Assembly (NCBI RefSeq): GCF_003019815.1
Contig: NZ_CP027773.1
Span: 3,855,001 to 3,919,000 of the forward strand
Direction: 5' to 3'
Source: Variovorax sp. PMC12
GTDB lineage: Bacteria > Pseudomonadota > Gammaproteobacteria > Burkholderiales > Burkholderiaceae_C
DNA length: 64,000 nt
Shown: piece after piece, positions 20,888 through 29,744 of the stretch
Layout: every line of letters starts with the position of its first letter
Numbering within the stretch: the stretch's first letter is position 1
The notes under the pieces: model-generated
Seen by the model: the letters and a program-made list of their open reading frames with translations, nothing else
Database searches by the model: none
Told to the model about the DNA's origin: nothing
Position numbers and translations under genes: made by a program

Positions 20888-21622
20888 TCAGACGCTCAGG
20901 TAGGCACGGCGGACTTCGTCGTTCGCCGCCAGCTCGGCCATCGTGGCGTGATAGCGGATCTGGCCCTTCTCGAGCACATAGGCGCGGTCGGACACCAGTT
21001 CGGCGAAGTGCATGTTCTGCTCCGACAGCAGGATGCTCACGCCCTGCGCCTTGAGCTCCAGGATCATGTTGGCCATCTGCTCGACGATCACCGGCGCCAC
21101 GCCTTCGGAGGGCTCGTCCAGCAGCACGAGGTAAGGGTTGCCCATGAGCGTGCGCGCCACGGTGAGCATCTGCTGCTCGCCGCCGCTCATGCGCCCGCCG
21201 GGGCGGTTGGGCATCTCGCCGAGATTGGGGAACAGCTTGAACAGGCGCTCGGGCGTCCACAGCGGCGCGTCGGTGCCGTCGGCCCAGCGGCGCGCGGGCT
21301 GCTTGCCGACCTCGAGGTTCTCCATCACCGTGAGGTCGGTGAACACGCGCCGGTCTTCGGGCACGAAGCCCAGGCCCAGGCGCGCCGCGTGGTGCGGCTC
21401 GCTCTTCGAGATGTCGTGGCCCAGGAAGCGCACCGCGCCGCGGCGCTTGGCGAGCATGCCGATCAGCGCCTTCAGCGTGGTCGACTTGCCAGCGCCGTTG
21501 CGGCCCATGAGCGCGACCACTTCGCCGCGCCGCACTTCGAGGTCCACGTCATAAAGAATCTGCGCGGCCCCGTACCAGGCGCAGAGGGCCTTGGCCTGCA
21601 GGAGGGGTTCACGGTCGCTCAT
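20888..21622 (-). CDS. livF: ABC transporter ATPase, LivF type
   Basis: 244 residues from MSDREPLLQAKALCAWYGAAQ. Walker A GRNGAGKSTTLKALIG, signature MSGGEQQ, Walker B LVLLDEPSEGVAP, and EQNMHFA near the H-loop place it in the LivF branch. With LivG it drives the fused permease. Its ATG overlaps livG by 4 bp. The nicotinamidase gene follows after 28 bp. Confidence 0.92.
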   Translation of the reverse strand: MSDREPLLQAKALCAWYGAAQILYDVDLEVRRGEVVALMGRNGAGKSTTLKALIGMLAKRRGAVRFLGHDISKSEPHHAARLGLGFVPEDRRVFTDLTVMENLEVGKQPARRWADGTDAPLWTPERLFKLFPNLGEMPNRPGGRMSGGEQQMLTVARTLMGNPYLVLLDEPSEGVAPVIVEQMANMILELKAQGVSILLSEQNMHFAELVSDRAYVLEKGQIRYHATMAELAANDEVRRAYLSV

Positions 21623-22401
21623 GCAGCTTCTCCAACGGCCGCAGCCTTCTTCTCGAATGTCTTGCCCGTGCCGAAGTACACCTCCTGCACCTTGGGATGG
21701 TCGCGGATCTCCAGCGGCTTGCCCTGCGCGATGAGCCGGCCGCGCGCCAGCACGATCATGCGGTCGGCGTACGCGAACACCACGTCCATGCTGTGCTCGG
21801 TGAAGAGCACGGCCATGCCGCGCTGGATGACCAGCTCCTTGGTCAGCGCCATGAGCGAGTTGCGCTCCTTGGGCGCCATGCCGGCGGTGGGCTCGTCCAT
21901 CAGCAGCAGCTTGGGGCTGTTGGCCATGGCAATGGCGAGCTCGACGCGCTTCACGTCGCCGTACGCCAGCACGCTGCAGGGCCGGTCGGCCTGCGACTTC
22001 ATGCCGACCTGGTCGAGCAGCGCCAATGCCTCGTCGCGCTTGTGGTCGGCCGCGCGGCGCCACATCGAGAACAGCTTGCGGTCATGCGAGAGCAGCGCCA
22101 TCTGCACGTTCTCGACCACGGTGAGCGAAGCGAAGGTCTCGGCGATCTGGAAGGTGCGGCCCACGCCCATGCGCCAGATCTCGCGCGGCTTGCGCCCCAC
22201 GAGTTCCTGGCCGTCGAGCGTGATGGAGCCCTGGTCGGCCTTGAGCTGGCCGTTCACCATGTTGAAGGTGGTGGACTTGCCCGCGCCGTTGGGGCCGATG
22301 AGCGCGAGCAGTTCTCCCGGCGGCAGCTCGAAGCTGATGCCGTCCACGGCCTTGACGCCGCCGAAAGACTTGCCGAGATTGTTGACTTTGAGGAGGCTCA
22401 T
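21619..22401 (-). CDS. livG: ABC transporter ATPase, LivG type
   Basis: 260 residues from MSLLKVNNLGKSFGGVKAVDG. Walker A GPNGAGKSTTFNMVNG, the TFQIAETFASLTVVENV Q-loop region, a degenerate signature (SVLAYGDVKR), and Walker B LLLMDEPTAGMAP are typical of LivG. It overlaps the livHM stop and livF start by 4 bp each. Confidence 0.92.
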   Translation of the reverse strand: MSLLKVNNLGKSFGGVKAVDGISFELPPGELLALIGPNGAGKSTTFNMVNGQLKADQGSITLDGQELVGRKPREIWRMGVGRTFQIAETFASLTVVENVQMALLSHDRKLFSMWRRAADHKRDEALALLDQVGMKSQADRPCSVLAYGDVKRVELAIAMANSPKLLLMDEPTAGMAPKERNSLMALTKELVIQRGMAVLFTEHSMDVVFAYADRMIVLARGRLIAQGKPLEIRDHPKVQEVYFGTGKTFEKKAAAVGEAA

Positions 22402-24329
22402 GCCTTCACCTCCTCGAGCTTGGCTTTGTCGGCATCCGCGTCGTGCCGGGGTGAGCGCCAGCGTTCGGCCAGCTGCTTGATGGAGCCCGCGATGCCCTGC
22501 GGGAACAGCAGCACCAGGATGAGGATGATGGCGCCGAGCATCGCGCGCCAGTAGTCGGTGTTGCGCGCCACGGTGTCGTGCAGCCAGGTGAAGGTGACGG
22601 CGCCGACCACCGGGCCCGCCAGCGTCTGGATGCCGCCCAGCAGCACCATCACGAGGCCGTCGACCGACTTGCCGACCGACAGGCTCTCGGGCGAGATGCT
22701 GCCCTTGGAGAACGCATACAGCGCGCCGGCCAGGCCCGCCACCGTGCCCGCGATGACGAACGCCGCCCACTGCATGCGCTTGACGTCGATGCCGATGGCG
22801 TCGGCGCGCAGCACCGAGTCGCGGCCCGCGCGCAGCGCATAGCCGAAGGGCGAGAACAGCACACGCCGCAGCCACCACACGCCGGTGCCCACGAGCACCA
22901 GCGTGAGCCAGTAGTAGGCCTGCTTGTTCGACAGCCATTCCGAGGGCCACACGCCCGTGAGGCCATTGCTGCCGCCGGTGAAGCTGTCCCACTGGTAGGT
23001 GATGGCCCAGGTGATCTGCGCGAAGGCCAGCGTGAGCATGGCCAGGTACACGCCCGACAGCCGCACCGCGAACCAGCCGTAGACCAGCGCGCCGAGCGCC
23101 GCGACGACCGGCGCAACCAGCAGCGCCACTTCCATCGGCAGGTGCAGCGAACGCACCAGCAGCGCCGCGCCGTAGGCGCCGAGGCCGAAGTACGCGGCAT
23201 GGCCGAACGAGTGCATGCCCGCCGGCCCCATGATGAAGTGCAGGCTGGTGGCGAACAGCGCGGCGATCAGCAGGTCGATCATCAGCACCATCGTGTAGGG
23301 CGAGTTGACGGTGAGCAGCGGCAGCGCGGCGAGCATCAGCGCGAGCACCGCCGCGGCCACGAGGTAGGCATTGCCGGGCCGGCGCAGCGGCTCTTCCTGC
23401 ATGCCCACGTAGCGGCTCGGCGCCTGCGGCCGGCCGAACAGGCCCCAGGGGCGCCACACCAGCACGATGGCCATGACGAGGAAGTCGACCATCAGCGTGA
23501 GCTTGGAGAACGACACGTCGATGCCGAAGATCTGCACCACGCCGAGCCAGATGCACACCGCCTTGATCTCGGCAATGAGCAGCGCGGCCACGTAGGCGCC
23601 GGGCAGCGAGCCCATGCCGCCGACCACCACCACCACGAAGGCGGCGCCGATGGTGTTCAGGTCCATTTCGAGCGTGGCGGGTTCGCGCGGCAGCTGCAGC
23701 GCGCCGCCCAGGCCCGCGAGCAAGGCGCCGAGCGCGAACACGGCGGTGAAAAGCCATGCCTGGTTGACGCCCAGCGCGCTGACCATCTCGCGGTCTTGCG
23801 TGGCGGCGCGCACCAGCGTGCCGAAGCGCGTGCGGGTGAGCAGCAGCCACACCAGCCCCAGCACCAGCGGGCCGACGACGATCAGGAACAAGTCATAGGA
23901 AGGAAACTGCCGCCCGAGGATTTCGACCGAGCCCTTGAGGCCGGGCGCGCGCGGGCCGAGCAATTCGTCGGGCCCCCAGAGCCACAGCACCGCGTCCTTG
24001 ATGACGAGCACCAGCGCGAAGGTCGCGAGCAGCTGGAACAGCTCGGGCGCCTTGTAGATGCGGCGCAGCAGCACCACCTCGATCAGCGCGCCGAGCACGC
24101 CCACCGCCACCGCCGCGATCAGCAGCGCGGGCCAGAAGCCCAGGCTCGAACCCAGCTTGTCGACGAGCGTGTACGCGACATAGATGCCCACCATGAAGAA
24201 CGAACCATGGGCGAAGTTGACGATGCGCGTCACGCCGAAGATCAACGAGAGACCGGCCGCCACGAAGAAGAGCGAGGACGCGCCGGCCAACCCGTTGAGC
24301 AACTGAACAACAAAACCTGAAAAACTCAT
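22398..24329 (-). CDS. Fused LivH-LivM-type ABC permease
   Basis: 643 residues from the ATG at 24329 (a TTG three bases upstream is in frame, but the AAGGA site is well placed for this ATG). The first ~300 residues are LivH-like (GASSLFFVAAGLSLIFGVTRIVNFAHGSFF). From about 340 the protein is LivM-like (LLIAALFATSLHFIMGPAGMHSFGHAAYFGLGAYGAAL), ending in a hydrophilic tail. About 15 or more hydrophobic segments are visible. In classical systems these are two genes; here one polypeptide carries both halves of the membrane pore, which fixes their 1:1 ratio. Confidence 0.92.
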   Translation of the reverse strand: MSFSGFVVQLLNGLAGASSLFFVAAGLSLIFGVTRIVNFAHGSFFMVGIYVAYTLVDKLGSSLGFWPALLIAAVAVGVLGALIEVVLLRRIYKAPELFQLLATFALVLVIKDAVLWLWGPDELLGPRAPGLKGSVEILGRQFPSYDLFLIVVGPLVLGLVWLLLTRTRFGTLVRAATQDREMVSALGVNQAWLFTAVFALGALLAGLGGALQLPREPATLEMDLNTIGAAFVVVVVGGMGSLPGAYVAALLIAEIKAVCIWLGVVQIFGIDVSFSKLTLMVDFLVMAIVLVWRPWGLFGRPQAPSRYVGMQEEPLRRPGNAYLVAAAVLALMLAALPLLTVNSPYTMVLMIDLLIAALFATSLHFIMGPAGMHSFGHAAYFGLGAYGAALLVRSLHLPMEVALLVAPVVAALGALVYGWFAVRLSGVYLAMLTLAFAQITWAITYQWDSFTGGSNGLTGVWPSEWLSNKQAYYWLTLVLVGTGVWWLRRVLFSPFGYALRAGRDSVLRADAIGIDVKRMQWAAFVIAGTVAGLAGALYAFSKGSISPESLSVGKSVDGLVMVLLGGIQTLAGPVVGAVTFTWLHDTVARNTDYWRAMLGAIILILVLLFPQGIAGSIKQLAERWRSPRHDADADKAKLEEVKA

Positions 24330-24397
24330 CAAGAATCCTTGGGGACGCGGTATTCAAGCGCGAGGGCCGCCGCGCACGGCCGCCCGAAGCGGCCGGC

Positions 24398-24454
24398 CCG
24401 CCCCCGGCAGGGGGTTGGCGAAGCGACACGAAGTGCGCGGAGCCTGGGGGCGAG
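24398..24454 (+). repeat. Interspersed repeat family A, copy 2 (partial)
   Basis: Only the 3' half of the element is clear: CCCCCGGCAGGGGGTTGGCG, AAGCGACACGAAGTGCGCGG, AGCCTGGGGGCGAG. It fills most of the gap between SBP 2 and livHM and ends 6 bases before the SBP 2 stop codon. Upstream sequence (24360-24397) is GC-rich with GGCCG repeats and not clearly part of the family. Confidence 0.65.
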
Positions 24455-24460
24455 CAACAA

Positions 24461-25666
24461 TCAGTCCGCAGGGCGCATCTTTTTCACTTCTTCGTCCGAA
24501 GGCTGGAACTTGGCGCCGTCGAGGTAGACATAGTCGACCATCACGCCCTTGCCGCCGTCGTTCTTGGTCTTGCCCACGTACGCGCCCATGGTGGACTGGT
24601 TGTCCTGCGCGCGGTAGTTGATCTTGCCGAAGGGCGTGTCGACCTGCAGGCCCTTGAAGGCGGCCACCAGCTTCTCGGTGTCGGTGCCGCCGGCCTTCTG
24701 GATGCCGGCCACGATCGAGTGGATGGCGCTGTAGCCCACCACCGAGCCCAGGCGCGGGTAGTCCTTGAACTTGGCCTGGTAGGCGTCGAGGAAGGCCTTG
24801 TGCTCGGGCGTCTTCACGCCGTTCCACGGGTAGCCGGTCACGATCCAGCCGTTGGGCGCCTCGTCCTTCAGCGGGTCGAGGTACTCGGGCTCGCCGGTCA
24901 GCACGCTGACGACTTCACGGTCCTTGAACAGGCCGCGCGTGTTGCCTTCGCGAACGAACTTGGAGAGGTCGGCGCCGAACAGCACGTTGAAGATGGCGTC
25001 GGGCTTGGCGTCGGCCAGCGCCTGCACCACGCTGCCGGAGTCGACCTTGCCCAGCGGAGGCGCCTGCTCGGCGACGAACTCGACGTCGGGCTGCGCGGCC
25101 TTCAGCAGCGTCTTGAAAGTGGCGACCGACGACTGGCCGTATTCGTAGTTGGGGTACACGACGGCCCAGCGCTTCTTCTTGAGCTTGGCGGCCTCGGGCA
25201 CCAGCATCGCGACCTGCATGTACGTGGAGGGGCGCAGCCGGTAGGTGTACTTGTTGCCGTTGCTCCAGACGATCTTGTCGGTCAGCGGTTCGGCCGCCAG
25301 GTAGAAGAACTTCTTCTGCTTGGCGAAGTCGGCCAGCGCCAGGCCGGTGTTCGACAGGAAGGCGCCAGCCAGCACGTCGATCTTCTCGCGCGAGATGAGT
25401 TCTTCGGCCACGCGCACGGCGTCGCCGGGGTTGGCGTTGTCGTCGCGGCTGATGAGCTCGATCTTCCTGCCGTTGATGCCGCCCTTGGCGTTGACCTCGT
25501 CGACCGCGAGCTCCATGCCCTTCTTGTAGGGCTCCAGGAAGGCGGGCTGCGCCTTGTAGCTGTTGATTTCACCGATCTTGATCACGCCCTGCGCGTGCGC
25601 GGGGACGAGGGCCGTGGCCAGCGTGACGACGGAGGCGGCGCAGAAAACATGGCGCAATGGATTCAT
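24461..25666 (-). CDS. LivK-type ABC transporter periplasmic binding protein (SBP 2)
   Basis: 401 residues from MNPLRHVFCAASVVTLATAL with a Sec-type signal ending at AHA (about residue 28). The body shows VIKIGEINSYKAQPAFLEPYKKGMELAVDEVNAKGGINGRKIEL and a type I binding fold. It is directly upstream of the fused permease, separated by a repeat-bearing 131-bp gap. Ligand not determinable from sequence; nicotinate, nicotinamide or 6-hydroxynicotinate are reasonable guesses from context. Confidence 0.88.
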   Translation of the reverse strand: MNPLRHVFCAASVVTLATALVPAHAQGVIKIGEINSYKAQPAFLEPYKKGMELAVDEVNAKGGINGRKIELISRDDNANPGDAVRVAEELISREKIDVLAGAFLSNTGLALADFAKQKKFFYLAAEPLTDKIVWSNGNKYTYRLRPSTYMQVAMLVPEAAKLKKKRWAVVYPNYEYGQSSVATFKTLLKAAQPDVEFVAEQAPPLGKVDSGSVVQALADAKPDAIFNVLFGADLSKFVREGNTRGLFKDREVVSVLTGEPEYLDPLKDEAPNGWIVTGYPWNGVKTPEHKAFLDAYQAKFKDYPRLGSVVGYSAIHSIVAGIQKAGGTDTEKLVAAFKGLQVDTPFGKINYRAQDNQSTMGAYVGKTKNDGGKGVMVDYVYLDGAKFQPSDEEVKKMRPAD

Positions 25667-25708
25667 CGAGAAGCTCCTGGAAGGGACAAGAAAAACGGGG
25701 TCTTTGCG

Positions 25709-25802
25709 GGAAACACCGCGGAACCGGCTTTGCCGGGCCGCTGGTGTTGGCCCCGGCGAGGGGGTTGGCGAAGCGACGCGCAGTGCGCGAAGACTGGGGG
25801 TG
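25709..25802 (+). repeat. Interspersed repeat family A, copy 3
   Basis: A nearly full-length copy: GGAAACACCGCGGAACCGGC, TTTGCCGGGCCG, CTGGTGTTGGCCCCGGCGAG, GGGGTTGGCGAAGCGACG, CAGTGCGCGAAGACTGGGGG. It occupies the gap between the DUF1185 paralogue 1 gene and SBP 2, on the strand opposite the genes, and ends 3 bases before the stop codon of DUF1185 paralogue 1. Confidence 0.75.
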
Positions 25803-25805
25803 TAC

Positions 25806-26390
25806 TCATCTGAGGCCGTCTTCGCCCTTGATCTCGCTGGCCTGCAGGCCGCCGATGCGCGGCAGCGGTCGGCCGCTGTCGGTGACGGCAACCGCCACCA
25901 CGATCTCGTTGGCGCGCGGCGCGTCGCTCACGCGGGCTTCCACCGCGTCGAAATGACTGCGCACGAAGGCCGCGTCCTTGTGGCCCAGCGGCACGTCGAT
26001 GGCGGTGCCCAGCGAGCCGCGCTTCTTGGCCGAAGGCACAAGCGCCGCGCCTTTCTCGACCGCCACGCGCAGCGGCGCGCCGAGCTTGGGATGCAGGATG
26101 GCGGCGGCATGCTCGAGCTCGCCGTTCTCGCCGACGATCGCGGCCTTGCCGTAGCTCTGTGCCTGGCCGGGCTCGATGCCCAGCGCCTTCACGGCCTTCT
26201 GGCCCAGCAGCGCGCCAAGCTCCTCGCCGATGGCGATCAGGTCGTCGAGGTTCTCGCTGTAGCGGCCGGCGTAGGGGTTCTCGATCACGGCGATGGCAAC
26301 GGCGCGGCGCGTGGGTGGCGTGATGTCCTTGCCCATTTCGCGTCGGGTTTCATCGACCTGGACGACGAGCTTGCGGATGTTGGCAGTCAT
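25806..26390 (-). CDS. DUF1185 / amino-acid-synthesis family protein, paralogue 1
   Basis: 194 residues from MTANIRKLVVQVDETRREMG. It aligns along its length with the next gene upstream: NPYAGRYSENLDDLIAIGEELG versus NPFAGRYEPDILPMMALLDPVG, SYGKAAIVGENGELEHAAA versus TYGKGAIVGADGELEHGAL, and a shared C-terminus IGGLxAxxI.WDGLR-like. Pfam calls this AA_synth (PF06684) on structural grounds; no reaction is established as far as I know. Position in a 6-hydroxynicotinate reductase operon suggests a role in nicotinate breakdown, perhaps downstream of enamidase. No signal peptide or membrane segment. Confidence 0.85.
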   Translation of the reverse strand: MTANIRKLVVQVDETRREMGKDITPPTRRAVAIAVIENPYAGRYSENLDDLIAIGEELGALLGQKAVKALGIEPGQAQSYGKAAIVGENGELEHAAAILHPKLGAPLRVAVEKGAALVPSAKKRGSLGTAIDVPLGHKDAAFVRSHFDAVEARVSDAPRANEIVVAVAVTDSGRPLPRIGGLQASEIKGEDGLR

Positions 26391-26431
26391 GTTCTGTGTT
26401 CCTTGTCTTGTCTCTGTATGGATGCCGCGGC

Positions 26432-27073
26432 TCAGCGCAGGCCGTCCCACTTGCTGATGTCCTTGGCGAGCAGGCCACCGACGCGTGCGTGGATGCGATA
26501 CCCGGTGCTCATCGCGAGGATGAAGACGATCTCGTCGGCCGCCGGCGCGCCGGGCACGCGCACCTCGATGGCGTCGAACTGGCCGCGCACGTAGCTGGCG
26601 TTGATGTTGGTGAGCGGCACGTCGAGCGCGGCGCCGGGCGGGCCGACCTTCTTGGTCGAGGGCACGATCGACAGCGCGTTGCCGGGCTGGCCCGTCTTTT
26701 CCTCGGGCTTGCCCGCGGTGTAGGCCGCGCGGTCGCCCTTCCAGCCGAGCAGTTCGCGCATGGCATAGCCGCCGGGCACATGCCACAGCGCGCCGTGCTC
26801 CAGCTCGCCGTCGGCGCCGACGATGGCGCCCTTGCCGTAGGTGGCGATCTGCTCGAGCGGCACGTCCATGGCGTCGTGCAGGCGGTGCGCCATGTCGACG
26901 CCCACGGGGTCGAGCAGCGCCATCATCGGCAGGATGTCGGGCTCGTAGCGGCCCGCGAAGGGATTGGCCAGCACCGCGCCGATGGCACCGCGCACCAGCG
27001 GGGTGTCGGCGCGCGGTCCGAACTCGTGGTGGATGTGCTCGACATGGGTGAAGACGCGGCGGATTTCGATCAT
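26432..27073 (-). CDS. DUF1185 / amino-acid-synthesis family protein, paralogue 2
   Basis: 213 residues from MIEIRRVFTHVEHIHHEFGP. It has the conserved family blocks NPFAGRYEPDILPMM, YGKGAIVGADGELEHGALWHVPGGYAMRELLG, SIVPSTKKVGPPGAALDVPLTNINASYVRGQFDA and the WDGLR end. It is His-rich at the N-terminus compared with paralogue 1, which lies 41 bp downstream. The two may form a heteromer or act on successive substrates. Function unknown. Confidence 0.87.
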   Translation of the reverse strand: MIEIRRVFTHVEHIHHEFGPRADTPLVRGAIGAVLANPFAGRYEPDILPMMALLDPVGVDMAHRLHDAMDVPLEQIATYGKGAIVGADGELEHGALWHVPGGYAMRELLGWKGDRAAYTAGKPEEKTGQPGNALSIVPSTKKVGPPGAALDVPLTNINASYVRGQFDAIEVRVPGAPAADEIVFILAMSTGYRIHARVGGLLAKDISKWDGLR

Positions 27074-27094
27074 GAAAAAGAACCTTGCTTTTCG

Positions 27095-28012
27095 TTAAGC
27101 AAATACTGAACCAACTGTTCTCGGCAGCTCTGTCTCGAGCGCCTTCGAGCATAAGGGTTCGACAAGACGCCACTGCCCCTGGCAAACGAGTAGAGCGGCC
27201 CATACGAGCCCGCCTTTTTGCAGGACTTTGGCGCACACCGCGCCCGTATCGAGTGCGCTGCGCACCTGCGCGGGGGGCAGCGCGGGCACGTCGACGGTGA
27301 CGAGGGTGTCGCCTAGGTCGCTGTCGTCCTTGCATTGGCTGGCGGGGCGGCGCGCGATGGCGGCGTCGTCGACATCGACCGCGTTGGCGATCACCGTGGC
27401 GGCGGCATCGGCCTGCGCCGCGGTGGCGGCCAGCACCGTCACGCTGTCGGCGATACCCAGCGAGAAGCTGCGCCCGCGCCAGCCGCTGGTGGCGACGCCG
27501 CGCACCGGCTGCTCGGCGCGCAGCTCGAACCGGCCGTCGGTGGTGAGCAGGCCGCCCTCGCCGGCCATGTGACTGCGCAAGTCGAAGCGCGCGAGGTCGG
27601 CGTACACGCCCACGCGCGCCGACTGTCCGGGCGCGAGATGCAGCGCGATGTCGCCGCCGTTGTTGATCCATGCGCGCTCGATGCCGGGGCGCTCGTAGAA
27701 CGCGATGAGCTCCTGCGCAACGGAGCCGGCCACGGCCGCCATCGGCGTGATGAACATCGGCGAGAAGGCGGCGCACGCGTCCCACATGCGGCGCGCGACC
27801 ACGTTGCGCGGCCGCATCCTGTCGGTCACGGGCAGGCGCAGCAGCGGCAGTTCGCGCACCAGTTCGTCGAGCACGTGGACGAAGCGCGCCCAGGCCGCGT
27901 CGTGCGCGGTGGCCACGGCGTACGGGTCGCCATGCGCCTCGGCCACGATGTCGATCGGGCCGTGGTTGAAGTGCCAGCGCCCTTCGCCGAGCGCGCTGCG
28001 TTGGGCGGTCAT
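27095..28012 (-). CDS. UPF0280 family protein (ApbE-like fold)
   Basis: 305 residues from MTAQRSALGEGRWHFNHGPIDIV. Matches the UPF0280 pattern: PMAAVAGSVAQELIAFYE, AWINNGGDIALHLAPGQSARVGVY, GVATSGWRGRSFSLGIADSVTVLA, and the ANAVDVD segment. The family is related in fold to ApbE flavin transferases (GGD motif). It lies 8 bp after hnr and 21 bp before the DUF1185 pair. A role in flavin attachment or maturation of Hnr is possible but is inference; no experimental function is known to me. Confidence 0.85.
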   Translation of the reverse strand: MTAQRSALGEGRWHFNHGPIDIVAEAHGDPYAVATAHDAAWARFVHVLDELVRELPLLRLPVTDRMRPRNVVARRMWDACAAFSPMFITPMAAVAGSVAQELIAFYERPGIERAWINNGGDIALHLAPGQSARVGVYADLARFDLRSHMAGEGGLLTTDGRFELRAEQPVRGVATSGWRGRSFSLGIADSVTVLAATAAQADAAATVIANAVDVDDAAIARRPASQCKDDSDLGDTLVTVDVPALPPAQVRSALDTGAVCAKVLQKGGLVWAALLVCQGQWRLVEPLCSKALETELPRTVGSVFA

Positions 28013-28020
28013 GGCTGGCC

Positions 28021-29640
28021 TCAGCCGAGCATCGGTGCGTGGCCCAGGGGCCACGGGTTGGCGTCGTCCATGGCGAGCCATTGGCGCGCGAGCGGCGCGC
28101 CGTCTTCCTGCCAAGCACCGCGCGCGAGCGCCTGCTCGAGCGAGAAGATGTGTTCCATGTGGCCGCCAAGCGCCTCGTAGTCGTCGCGCCGCATGCTGAA
28201 TTCGATGGGCGCGACGATGGCCGGCGTGGGCACGGTGCCAAAGCTGTTGTCGGGCATGCGCATGACGTCGGCCATCACGGTGATGCCGCCGCCGGGCCAC
28301 ACATAGGCCGGCGCGCCGCCGCAGGTGACGTTGACCAGCGCGCGCTTGATGGCGCGCGTGAGCAGCACCGGGTTCTCGGTGACGCCGGCGCGCAGGCTGC
28401 CGCCCGCACCGCCGAGGAACAGCACGGTGCACAGGGAAGGCTCGCAGTTCTCGCCGATGCGCTCGACGATGCGGCGCACCTCGGGCGGCATCGGCTGCTC
28501 GACGGGCTGGAGCGCGTCGTCGAGCACGTACCACTGCGCGTGCTCGCCGGTGGTCGAGGTCATGAGCAGGCGCAGGCCGGGCCGGGCCACGCCCTCTTCC
28601 CAGCCTTCGATGATGGCGAGCGGATCGGCGATGTCGGTGCCGCCCCAGCCGTTGCCCGGGTTCGCCACCTGGAAGTAGCGCCCCGGCGTCGACTTGCGCC
28701 CCAGCATCTGGATGCCCGAAGGCGCCATGTCGAGGCAGCGGCCGGCCTGGTGCTCGGTGAGCACGCCGGTGATGTGGTCGTCGACCACCACCACCTCGTC
28801 GGCCACGCCGGCGAACTGCCGCGCGAAGATGCCCACCGCCGCGGAGCCGCAGCCCACGCGCATGCGCTGCTCTTCCACACCGTTGACGATGGGCGCCTTG
28901 CCGGCCTGGATGACGAGCGTGGAGCCGCCGTCGATGGTGCACTCCACCGCCTTCTTGTTGCCCAGCAGCTGCATCAGCTCGGCCGTCATGCGGCCTTCCT
29001 TCTTGCTGCCGCCGGTGAGGTGGTGCACGCCGCCTAGCGACAGCATCTGCGAGCCGTACTCGGCCGTGGTGACGTGGCCGACCACCTCGCCGCGGTAGCG
29101 CACGTTGGCCTGCTCCGAGCCGAGGAAGCGGTCGGTGTCGATCTTCACCTTGAAGCTGCAGTAGCTGAAGATGCCTTCGGTGACGACGGTGACCATGTCG
29201 ACGCCCTTGGCCTTGGAAGCCACGATGAAGGGCGCGGGCTTGTAGTCGGGGTAGGTGGTGGAGGAACCCACGCCGGTGACGAAGACTTCGTCGGCGTGCA
29301 GCAGGTCGCCGTTCCAGTCGGGCTCGGCCGGGGCCTCGGCGGGCGTTGCCCCGGGGCGGTCGAAGGGCACCAGCACCGGAGCCTCGCTTTCGACCGCGCG
29401 GCGCAGCAGCACCACGGGGTCGACGCGCACCAGCACGCCTTCGCGGTTGGCGTAGCGGTCGCAGGCGCCGGTGCGACCGTCGGAAATCTGGCACAGCACG
29501 GGGCAGGCGTTGCACTCGACCTTGGCCGTGCTCATGCGTTCGTTGCGCGGAGGCGCCTTGCCGAAGGCGCAGCTGCCGGCGTCGGCCACCACGGGCATGT
29601 CGATGCCGGGCAGTCCGTCTGTCTTGGTGTGTTCCGTCAT
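28021..29640 (-). CDS. hnr: 6-hydroxynicotinate reductase
   Basis: 539 residues from MTEHTKTDGLPGIDM. Near the N-terminus CNACPVLCQISDGRTGACDR gives Cys43, 46, 50 and 60 (CX2CX3CX9C), a likely iron-sulphur cluster site. The long conserved body includes VTEGIFSYCSFKVKIDTDR, EYGSQMLSLGGVHHLTGGSKKEGR, MRVGCGSAAVGIFARQ, VVVDDHITGVLTEHQAG and CTVLFLGGAGGSLRAGVTEN, which I recognise from proteins annotated 6-hydroxynicotinate reductase. The enzyme reduces 6-hydroxynicotinate to 1,4,5,6-tetrahydro-6-oxonicotinate, with ferredoxin as donor in Eubacterium barkeri. It is the first gene of the long minus-strand arm; enamidase, the next enzyme, is on the divergent arm. Confidence 0.88.
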   Translation of the reverse strand: MTEHTKTDGLPGIDMPVVADAGSCAFGKAPPRNERMSTAKVECNACPVLCQISDGRTGACDRYANREGVLVRVDPVVLLRRAVESEAPVLVPFDRPGATPAEAPAEPDWNGDLLHADEVFVTGVGSSTTYPDYKPAPFIVASKAKGVDMVTVVTEGIFSYCSFKVKIDTDRFLGSEQANVRYRGEVVGHVTTAEYGSQMLSLGGVHHLTGGSKKEGRMTAELMQLLGNKKAVECTIDGGSTLVIQAGKAPIVNGVEEQRMRVGCGSAAVGIFARQFAGVADEVVVVDDHITGVLTEHQAGRCLDMAPSGIQMLGRKSTPGRYFQVANPGNGWGGTDIADPLAIIEGWEEGVARPGLRLLMTSTTGEHAQWYVLDDALQPVEQPMPPEVRRIVERIGENCEPSLCTVLFLGGAGGSLRAGVTENPVLLTRAIKRALVNVTCGGAPAYVWPGGGITVMADVMRMPDNSFGTVPTPAIVAPIEFSMRRDDYEALGGHMEHIFSLEQALARGAWQEDGAPLARQWLAMDDANPWPLGHAPMLG

Positions 29641-29744
29641 CGGGGCGATCTCGTGGGCGTGTCGGTCGTGTGCGAAGGTGCAACCAGGAAGCCGGTCTTT
29701 GCAACAAACGTGCCGTCCGCCCGCTTGTGCGCCGAGTTCCGTTT

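Noticed and set aside
22578..24320. 580-residue plus-strand open frame opposite livHM
   Set aside because: His/Gln/Arg-rich composition typical of an antisense shadow; the minus frame encodes a clear permease.
28021..29640. Assignment of the hnr gene to a ring-opening cyanuric acid / barbiturate amidohydrolase
   Set aside because: A first impression from the nearby amidohydrolase and DUF genes, but the Cys-rich N-terminus and the long conserved blocks fit 6-hydroxynicotinate reductase and not the three-fold AtzD/barbiturase repeat.
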